6,489 nt of DNA, from positions 1-6,489 of the forward strand of contig JAUXIQ010000119.1 of NCBI GenBank assembly GCA_030620925.1, written 5' to 3'. The notes beneath the pieces were generated by a model. It worked only from the letters and a program-made list of their open reading frames with translations. It did no database searches and had not been told where the DNA came from. The position numbers and the translations under genes were made by a program. Source of the DNA: Nitrospinota bacterium (GTDB taxonomy: Bacteria > JAUXIQ01). Below are positions 1-4,932 of this stretch, in pieces. Position 1 is the first letter of the stretch. Every line of letters begins with the position of its first letter.

Positions 1-119
1 AAAAGGGCTATATAGCATTCGATGCCTGCGTCCAAAGCGCCTTTCGCGCCGATAAACGGGAAAGCCGCTTTTGTGGGATCGCTGGTACCGGTTCCGCCGA
101 AATAAAGTAGTTTACTAAT
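1..119 (-). CDS. DsrE-like family protein, N-terminal fragment, apparent ATT start
   Basis: Only the first 39 codons are in the window; the gene continues past the left edge. Read with ATT as Met, the protein begins MSKLLYFGGTGTSDPTKA, followed by a helix-like stretch ending in KGALDAGIE and a second strand CYIAL. This beta strand, small-residue loop with DPTKA, helix, 'AGxE' turn, hydrophobic strand pattern is typical of the DsrE/DsrF-like fold. Members of that fold are small soluble proteins, some of which carry or relay sulfur; whether this one has a sulfur-carrier cysteine cannot be seen. An in-frame TAA lies at 135-137, and no ATG, GTG or TTG occurs between it and the conserved first strand. 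The ATT at 117-119 is 8 nt from AAGGAG (128-133), so I take it as the start. The first in-frame TTG is codon 29, too late. An ATG misread as ATT is possible. Family assignment is fairly sure; role is unknown. Confidence 0.72.
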   Translation of the reverse strand, partial: MSKLLYFGGTGTSDPTKAAFPFIGAKGALDAGIECYIAL

Positions 120-127
120 CTTAATCT

Positions 128-133
128 CTCCTT
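128..133 (-). promoter_or_regulatory. Shine-Dalgarno site that sets the ATT start of the DsrE-like gene
   Basis: On the minus strand AAGGAG is followed by the 8 nt AGATTAAG and then ATT (117-119). This is ideal spacing for ATT as initiator. The other in-frame ATT (123-125) would be only 2 nt away, which is too close. The site shows that translation is meant to begin here although no standard start codon is present. Confidence 0.75.
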
Positions 134-205
134 TTTAGGGTTAATTTTTGAACGTATGGTAGACTAAAAAGCGGTTCATAACTAATAAAGACCAATAAAA
201 TTACC

Positions 206-229
206 CTCTTAAGGCCCAAACCCTAAGAG
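206..229 (-). promoter_or_regulatory. Hairpin, possible attenuator or weak terminator
   Basis: In minus-strand RNA the arms CUCUUAGGG (221-229) and CCUUAAGAG (206-214) pair over 9 positions, one of them a G-U wobble, around the 6-nt loop UUUGGG. The sequence after the stem is GGUAAUUUUAUU, a broken U-rich tract. It is therefore a weak intrinsic terminator or attenuator candidate rather than a clear one. It lies about 90 nt upstream of the DsrE-like start and could end the upstream transcript or gate entry into the DsrE-like gene. Confidence 0.35.
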
Positions 230-273
230 AATACATTAACTCACAACGACGTTTTTTTCGGGCAGGGCCTTAA
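209..273. repeat. Perfect 9-bp inverted repeat TTAAGGCCC/GGGCCTTAA
   Basis: TTAAGGCCC at 209-217 is exactly mirrored by GGGCCTTAA at 265-273, with 47 nt between. The left arm overlaps one arm of the local hairpin at 206-229, so the two helices exclude each other in RNA. That arrangement is compatible with a two-state leader, but a chance repeat in AT-rich DNA is not excluded. Confidence 0.5.
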
Positions 274-319
274 TGTTATTTACCCTTTCCCCTGATGCGA
301 AGAAAAGTTATGAGTTAAT
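235..319. repeat. Perfect 9-bp inverted repeat ATTAACTCA/TGAGTTAAT
   Basis: ATTAACTCA at 235-243 is mirrored by TGAGTTAAT at 311-319. The arms interleave with those of the 209/265 repeat, so both helices together would form a pseudoknot-like topology. The right arm sits just inside the predicted transcript start, near 325. As DNA, the arms could also be protein-binding half sites, although 67 nt is a wide separation. Confidence 0.45.
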
Positions 320-331
320 AACAGTCTACTC

Positions 332-360
332 AATATACTAGATAGGACACTGCTCCGCAA
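332..360 (-). promoter_or_regulatory. Candidate sigma-70-like promoter for the DsrE-like gene
   Basis: On the minus strand TTGCGG (355-360) is followed by exactly 17 nt and then TATATT (332-337). The -10 box matches TATAAT at 5 of 6 positions; the -35 box matches TTGACA only in TTG. The predicted start near 325 gives a leader of about 205 nt before the ATT codon. No activator or repressor site can be named. Confidence 0.35.
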
Positions 361-398
361 GAAATAAGGACAGAATATCTATGGAGGAAATACTGGAA

Positions 399-986
399 CT
401 AATTTTGCTTGCCTTCAATGGCGATCAGGAGAATCGCCACTGCTATCCCCAGACGTCTGTCCAGGGACTCGTTCGCGTCCGGCGTAAAGTCCAGGTATAG
501 CTTGGGCGCGATAGGATTAAAATTCTGCTTGAATTTGAATACCTGTTGATCGTTGACATCGCCGATAAAGCTCTGAGGAATCAGATTTGTCAGGGCACGG
601 CGCAGCAGCGCAAGAAACAGTTTGTCCTCTTTAACCGTGCCGATTTCCCTCTCCGAGCTATCCATGATGATCCACTCGTCCTTGATGAGGGATTTCATGC
701 CCTTTCGCTTCAGAACGCCTACCTTTTCGTTGGTCTGAGAATCCATCACGTCGTAAACCGCCGAGAAATCTAAGATCTGCCTGGCCTTGATCAGCATAAG
801 CTCCTGGGTCATTTCTTTGTTGGAATAGACCCGAATATCCTCTTTGAGCTTGAAGGCTTTCTGTTTTGAGAAGAAGACGAGATCACCATTTGGGCCGTAA
901 ATATCAAAAGCGGCGCCGAATATTTTAAAGACCTTCTTGCGGACGGTGTACTCTTTGTGCTGGTAGCTTTGGGCAAGTTTTCTCAT
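399..986 (-). CDS. LURP-one-related / Tubby C-terminal-like protein (YxjI-type)
   Basis: This 195-residue protein lacks a signal peptide. It is rich in Lys and short beta-strand-like segments, such as FDIYGPNGDLVFFS (27-40), AVYDVMDSQTNEKVGVLKRKG (76-96) and WIIMDSSEREIGTV (105-118). It ends in DRRLGIAVAILLIAIEG (176-192), a hydrophobic helix. Repeated 'strand, small turn, polar strand' units closed by a C-terminal hydrophobic helix preceded by a D-x-R-L-type motif are the signature of LURP-one/DUF567 and YxjI-like proteins. These adopt the Tubby or scramblase-like barrel with that helix threaded through the middle, so the helix is probably not a membrane anchor. Bacterial members have no settled biochemical role. 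Start: ATG with AGGAGG at 995-1000, 8 nt away, the strongest ribosome binding site in the window. It lies 113 nt after the hydrolase gene. Base composition is AT-richer than the catabolic genes, so it may be a separate unit. Confidence 0.72.
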   Translation of the reverse strand: MRKLAQSYQHKEYTVRKKVFKIFGAAFDIYGPNGDLVFFSKQKAFKLKEDIRVYSNKEMTQELMLIKARQILDFSAVYDVMDSQTNEKVGVLKRKGMKSLIKDEWIIMDSSEREIGTVKEDKLFLALLRRALTNLIPQSFIGDVNDQQVFKFKQNFNPIAPKLYLDFTPDANESLDRRLGIAVAILLIAIEGKQN

Positions 987-1015
987 GTTCCACCCCTCCT
1001 ATAAACAATTAGCAG

Positions 1016-1058
1016 ATGCGTCCCATCGCTTCCGGGGACAAAACATTTGAGGACGCAT
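1016..1058. repeat. Perfect 8-bp inverted repeat ATGCGTCC/GGACGCAT upstream of the LURP-one-like gene
   Basis: ATGCGTCC (1016-1023) and GGACGCAT (1051-1058) flank 27 nt in the gap between the hydrolase stop and the LURP-one-like start. In minus-strand RNA it would form a stem about 16 nt upstream of the AGGAGG site. There is no U-run after it, so it is not a standard terminator. It could be an operator, an mRNA-processing or stabilising stem, or chance. A smaller 5-bp repeat ACTAT/ATAGT with a 4-nt loop lies at 1071-1084. Confidence 0.45.
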
Positions 1059-1099
1059 AGGTAGACAAATACTATGTTTATAGTTTCGAGCGGAAACAG

Positions 1100-1954
1100 C
1101 TATTTCTTTAGAAATTCGATGAGTGGCGGGTTAACCAGATCGGGCCGTTCATAGTTGACGCAGTGCCCGGCATCCTCAATTGCATGGTATTCGATATGGG
1201 GAATGGCTTCTTTGAACTTTTCGTTGTTGGCGATGGGGAGCAGCTTGTCGTGAGGCCCCCAGAATAATATCACCGGCCGATCCTGCCTGCCCACGCGCGC
1301 AAAAGTTTCCTCCATATTGTGCAGGGGCACGTTCTGGAGGGTGGATAAAAGGGCGCTGTTCAGCCCTTCGTATTGCATCTGTTTGCGAAATTCCTCCCCG
1401 AATTGGGGTAAGTTTTCCGGCTTGTAGAAGTTATTGGGGATTCGGTCTATAAGCGCCTGGTCCGTAACGGCATTCTTCAGGTCATCCTCTGAAACGGGGT
1501 CACCGGAAAGAATGGGGTTGGACGGGTCCTGGACGGGGTAACCGGCGGGAGCCATCAGGCACAGCTTCCGCACGCGATCAGGGTGGCGGTCTGTGAAAGT
1601 CCCGACGATGGGGCCTCCCATGGACAGACCGACGAGGTCTACCGGTTCATCTATGCTCAGGGCCGAAAGCAGATTCAGCAGTTGTCGGTCGTAAAGGTCC
1701 AGGTTGTACACTGCATCCGGCCTGTCGGAGTAGCCTCTGCCGTAAAGGTCGTATCGCAGCACCCTGAAGCCGGCTTCAGTGAGTGCGTCGAAGTTCGGGT
1801 CCCATACGAAGTAAGGCGAGACGAATCCGTGAACCAGAACGACCTTCTGTCCGTCCACCGGGCCTCCCATTTCATAATGGACAACCCCATCAGCCAGTTC
1901 CACGAATTCCCCCGGGAGGGAAGAGCGCGCCTGAGCATCCAATTTCATCTTCAT
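1100..1954 (-). CDS. Alpha/beta-fold hydrolase
   Basis: The 284-residue protein is a complete alpha/beta hydrolase of usual length. The HGF motif at 42-44 gives the oxyanion-hole region. The nucleophile elbow is GLSMGG (109-114) with Ser111; the acid is probably Asp236 in WGPHDKLLP; the base is His264 in DAGHCVNYERPD. Residues from about 140 to 215 form the variable lid that sets substrate choice. No signal peptide is visible, so it is probably cytoplasmic. Overall it resembles the broad group that includes meta-cleavage C-C hydrolases, haloperoxidase-like enzymes and small esterases; the sequence alone does not separate these. Its place 52 nt after an acyl-CoA ligase suggests it acts on an intermediate of the same pathway, perhaps an ester, lactone, thioester or ring-cleavage product. 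Start: the first ATG has GAGAGG at 1963-1968, 8 nt upstream; a second ATG two codons later is less well spaced. Confidence 0.88.
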   Translation of the reverse strand: MKMKLDAQARSSLPGEFVELADGVVHYEMGGPVDGQKVVLVHGFVSPYFVWDPNFDALTEAGFRVLRYDLYGRGYSDRPDAVYNLDLYDRQLLNLLSALSIDEPVDLVGLSMGGPIVGTFTDRHPDRVRKLCLMAPAGYPVQDPSNPILSGDPVSEDDLKNAVTDQALIDRIPNNFYKPENLPQFGEEFRKQMQYEGLNSALLSTLQNVPLHNMEETFARVGRQDRPVILFWGPHDKLLPIANNEKFKEAIPHIEYHAIEDAGHCVNYERPDLVNPPLIEFLKK

Positions 1955-2006
1955 CGGCTATACCTCTCAGAATGAATTTGTCATCAAAACAGCTATCGAT
2001 CAGGGC

Positions 2007-3590
2007 TCACTTCAGCTTCAGGCCCGGCATCTCCTTTTCCCTGTCCCAGGTGCTGTCAGCCACCCCTCGCCTCTTCATCTCCGCCTTCTGAACCCGCAAA
2101 GTGCCAGTGCGAGGGATTTCTTCCACCACGTCCACGTAGCGGGGTATCATGAAATAGGCCATATTTTTTACGCAATGCTCCATGAGGTCTCTGATGTCCA
2201 GCTCCGCTCCCGCTCCGGGCTTCACCCAAATCATCACCTCATCCTCCCCCAGCTCCGAGGGAACCCCGAATGCGGCGCATTCAGCGACGTTCGGATGCTT
2301 CTCCACCACGTTCTCCACCTCAAAAGAAGAAATATTCTCGCCCCGACGCCGCATGGAATCCGTTTTGCGGTCCACGAAGAAGAGGTTGCCTTCTTGGTCG
2401 GCATAAAAGAGGTCGCCGCTGTGAAGCCATTCTCCGCGGACCTTTTCCGCCGACGCCTGGAGGTTTTTGTAGTATTCCACCCTGCGGGCATTTTCCGTTA
2501 TCCTGACCATCAGCTCACCCGCCTCTCCCGGGGACACCTCCTCGCCGTCATCGTCCGTCAGCTTCCATTCCGTGCCGGGCATCGGCTTCCCCACCGAGCC
2601 CACGGGGGCGTTGCCGAAATTTATTATTATCGTTCCTCCGCCGTCCACCGCACCGTACGCCTCCCATATCTTTACCCCGAACCGTTTCTCGAACGGTTCC
2701 CAGAGGTTGGCCGGACATGCCGCCGATATCACCAGGCGTACCGGATTATCAGTGTCATCAGGCTTTTCGGGCTGTTTCATCAGGATGGGTATCATGGCCC
2801 CCAGGGCATTGAACTGCGTGGCCCCGTAACGCTTCACGGATTCCCAGAACCGTGAGGCGGAAAACCGCTTCTCCAAACCGAAAGGGACCCCCATACACAT
2901 TGCCCAGCCCGCGGTGAGCATCAGTGCGTTGGCGTGGAAGAGGGGCAGGCTGGTATAGAGCACATCATGGGGCTTGACCAGCATGGACGAGAGAGCCATG
3001 AACCGCTGAACGTTGGCACTTCGGTTCCTGGTCACCACCCCCTTGGGGAACCCGGTGGTCCCCGAGGTATACATCTGGTAGGTCATGACCTCCGGATCGA
3101 TGGTATGCCGGGGTCTCTCTGAAGAGGCGTCAAGAAGCGAATCCAGGTCTATCGTTCCAGGAGGCATGGGGGCATCTGTGGTGCGGCGCACGAAGACCTT
3201 CCGAATGGTGCCGATATTGCCGCCCAGCTCGACGAAATTGGAGAACAGGGTATCGTCCACCACCAGGTATTTAACGTCGGAATGGGTGAGAATGAAGCTC
3301 AGCCCATCCCCCTTCAGGGCCGCGTTGACGGGCACGCTGTATAATCCGCCTCTGGGCAGGCCGTAGAAAAGATACAGGTATTCGGCGCAATTGCCCATGA
3401 GAATTGCCGCGCCTTCCCCCGGCCGGGCGCCCTGAGCTCTCAGTCCGTTGGCCGCCCTGCAGGTTCCCGCATCGAATTCCGCGAAACTGATCACTCGGTC
3501 TTCAAAAAGGATGTAGGGTTTTTCACCGGCGGTCTTTGCCTGGTGTTCGATGAGATCGGAAAAGTATGTCAACTCCGGCTCTGAGTTCAT
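2007..3590 (-). CDS. AMP-forming acyl-CoA synthetase (class I adenylate-forming ligase), second copy
   Basis: This 527-residue enzyme should activate a carboxylate with ATP and load it on CoA through an acyl-adenylate. Visible motifs in order: phosphate loop YTSGTTGFPKG (174-184); LPLFHANA (215-222); adenine-binding WEAYGAVDGGG (309-319), with Asp where many relatives have Glu; WLHSGDLFYADQEG (388-401), with Asp393 for the ribose; and hinge region DRKTDSMRRRGENISSFEVE (407-426). In the C-terminal motif PRTGTLRVQK (493-502) the position usually held by the catalytic Lys is Arg499, with Lys502 three residues on. The best family match is the CaiC/fatty-acyl group, but the substrate cannot be read from this and the carnitine label should not be inferred. 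It is a paralogue of the ligase at 4933-6489. Start: ATG with AGGGGGG at 3601-3607, 10 nt upstream. It follows the thiolase gene by 81 nt with no terminator, and so is probably co-transcribed with it. Confidence 0.9.
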   Translation of the reverse strand: MNSEPELTYFSDLIEHQAKTAGEKPYILFEDRVISFAEFDAGTCRAANGLRAQGARPGEGAAILMGNCAEYLYLFYGLPRGGLYSVPVNAALKGDGLSFILTHSDVKYLVVDDTLFSNFVELGGNIGTIRKVFVRRTTDAPMPPGTIDLDSLLDASSERPRHTIDPEVMTYQMYTSGTTGFPKGVVTRNRSANVQRFMALSSMLVKPHDVLYTSLPLFHANALMLTAGWAMCMGVPFGLEKRFSASRFWESVKRYGATQFNALGAMIPILMKQPEKPDDTDNPVRLVISAACPANLWEPFEKRFGVKIWEAYGAVDGGGTIIINFGNAPVGSVGKPMPGTEWKLTDDDGEEVSPGEAGELMVRITENARRVEYYKNLQASAEKVRGEWLHSGDLFYADQEGNLFFVDRKTDSMRRRGENISSFEVENVVEKHPNVAECAAFGVPSELGEDEVMIWVKPGAGAELDIRDLMEHCVKNMAYFMIPRYVDVVEEIPRTGTLRVQKAEMKRRGVADSTWDREKEMPGLKLK

Positions 3591-3671
3591 CGCCGAACTA
3601 CCCCCCTGCTCCGGTCAGGAAACCCGCCCGTATCATATTGCACTGAGCGAAACAACCTATGGGTCGGTGGA

Positions 3672-4916
3672 TCAGTTCTTCAGAATGGTGATGGATACCG
3701 CCCCTTCGGAACCTCCCACGGAACCGCCGGAGTTCTGCGCCAGGCCCACCTTGGCCCCTTCGACCTGCCGCTCCCCCGCCTGGCCCGTGAGGTGCCAGTA
3801 GAGCTCCACCACCTGGCGGATACCCGTGGCTCCCACCGGATGCCCCTGGGATTCAAGCCCGCCCGAGACGTTCACCGGAACCTTACCCCCCAGGGTGGTG
3901 TTCCCGGCCTCGGCAAACGGACCCCCTTCTCCTACCGCGCACAGGCCCAGCTCCTCGACGGCGGTAAGCTCACCCATTGCCGTGGCGTCGTGAACCTCGA
4001 CCACGCTGAGGTCTTCGGGGCCGATGCCCACCTTTTCGTAAGCCTTTGCAGAGGCTATCCTCAGCGCGCTCTCCTTCCGCTTGTCCGGGTCCTCACCGCT
4101 GGCCAGAACGGTTGCCGCAACTTCAACCCCGCTTCCGGCCCCCGCTTTCCTGGCAAAATCTTCCGAACAGATAACGGCCGCCGCCGCCCCGTCGCCGATG
4201 GGAGAACACATGGGACGGGTCAGGGGCCAGGCCACCTCGGGGGCAGCAATGACTTCCTCCACGGTGAACTTGTTCTGGTATTGGGCCAGCGGGTTCATGG
4301 AGGAATGGAAGTGGTTCTTAGAGGCGATCGCCGCCAGCTGCCGCTGGGTGGTGCCGTAAGCGTCCATGTGCCGCCGGGCGGCTATGGCGTATACGTCCAT
4401 GAATATTGTCCGCTTGCCCGATTTCTCCTTGCCCCCTTCGCCTTTGGCTTCCTGCGCTTTTTCGACCTCTTCCGCCTGCTTCTTGAAATTCTCCGTTATC
4501 TCGGCGAGTTTCTCCACGTCCATGGCTCCGGTGAAAGCGGCCATCGACCGGCTGCGGTCTTCGAAGTACATCTTTTCCATGCCCAGCACCAGCGCCACGT
4601 CTATTTCTCCCAGGGCCACCATGGCCCAGGCTCCGTTAAGGGCCGTTCCCGAGGAGGCGCAGGCGTTCTCCACGTTGATCACCGGGATGCCGCCGATCCC
4701 CATTGACCGCAGCACCACCTGCCCCCGGACGCACTCCTGCCCTTCCAGCACGCCCTGGGCGGCGTTTCCCACCCAGGCCCCCTGGAGCTGCTCCTTGGTT
4801 ATGCCCGCATCTTTGAGAGCGCCCTCCACGGCCTCCGCGGCCAGCGACTTCATATTGCGGTCGATATGCTTCCCGAACTTGGTAACAGCGCCGCCTATCA
4901 TTTTGACCTTATACAT
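3672..4916 (-). CDS. Thiolase-superfamily acyl-CoA acyltransferase (SCP2/SCP-x type)
   Basis: The 414-residue protein has the N-terminal thiolase half with nucleophilic Cys86 in NACASSG (84-90). In the C-terminal half are EVHDATAMGE (307-316), GGLESQGHPVGATG (352-365) with His359, and AQNSGGSVGG (393-402). These mark the SCP2-type, archaeal-like thiolase group rather than FadA/AtoB, since the usual C-terminal CxG cysteine is absent. The expected reaction is thiolytic cleavage of a 3-ketoacyl-CoA or the reverse condensation. Relatives often need a small OB-fold/DUF35 partner protein; none is in this window. A long charged stretch, roughly 133-169, rich in Lys and Glu, lies in the loop domain between the Cys region and FMDVYAIAARRHM (172-184). 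Start: ATG with AGGGAG at 4926-4931, 9 nt upstream. It begins 16 nt after the preceding ligase stop, so the two are almost certainly in one transcript. Confidence 0.9.
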   Translation of the reverse strand: MYKVKMIGGAVTKFGKHIDRNMKSLAAEAVEGALKDAGITKEQLQGAWVGNAAQGVLEGQECVRGQVVLRSMGIGGIPVINVENACASSGTALNGAWAMVALGEIDVALVLGMEKMYFEDRSRSMAAFTGAMDVEKLAEITENFKKQAEEVEKAQEAKGEGGKEKSGKRTIFMDVYAIAARRHMDAYGTTQRQLAAIASKNHFHSSMNPLAQYQNKFTVEEVIAAPEVAWPLTRPMCSPIGDGAAAAVICSEDFARKAGAGSGVEVAATVLASGEDPDKRKESALRIASAKAYEKVGIGPEDLSVVEVHDATAMGELTAVEELGLCAVGEGGPFAEAGNTTLGGKVPVNVSGGLESQGHPVGATGIRQVVELYWHLTGQAGERQVEGAKVGLAQNSGGSVGGSEGAVSITILKN

Positions 4917-4932
4917 TTCCGAATACTCCCTG

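Larger units (their letters stand above)
120..398. other. AT-rich intergenic region, probable structured leader of the DsrE-like gene
   Basis: This 279-nt gap separates the stop of the LURP-one-like gene from the DsrE-like start. I see no convincing coding sequence in it on either strand. It is visibly richer in A and T than the flanking genes. It holds a candidate promoter (332-360), two interleaved perfect 9-bp inverted repeats (209-217 with 265-273; 235-243 with 311-319), a local hairpin (206-229) and the ribosome binding site at 128-133. There is no strong GC-rich hairpin plus T-run right after the LURP-one-like stop, so read-through from upstream is possible. Confidence 0.6.

Noticed and set aside
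141-179. 12-residue minus-strand frame MNRFLVYHTFKN just before the DsrE-like gene, as a leader peptide
   Set aside because: It has no Shine-Dalgarno sequence before its ATG and no run of regulatory codons. Such a short frame is likely by chance, although it would sit in the right place for coupling.
307-322. GTTAT/ATAAC hairpin followed on the minus strand by TTTTC, as terminator of the LURP-one-like gene
   Set aside because: The stem is only 5 bp and almost all A-T, with four Ts; too weak to call an intrinsic terminator.
381-500. 39-codon plus-strand frame starting MEEILELILLAF with AAGGA 10 nt upstream
   Set aside because: It has a tolerable ribosome binding site, but most of it is antisense to the end of the LURP-one-like gene, and the second half has no protein-like character.
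2175-2855. 226-codon open frame on the plus strand
   Set aside because: It is antisense to the second ligase. Composition is typical of a shadow frame and I see no family motif or convincing start.
3792-4706. 304-codon open frame on the plus strand
   Set aside because: It lies wholly antisense to the thiolase gene, whose catalytic motifs are intact. The translation is rich in His, Arg and Gly with no recognisable domain, as expected of a GC-rich shadow frame.
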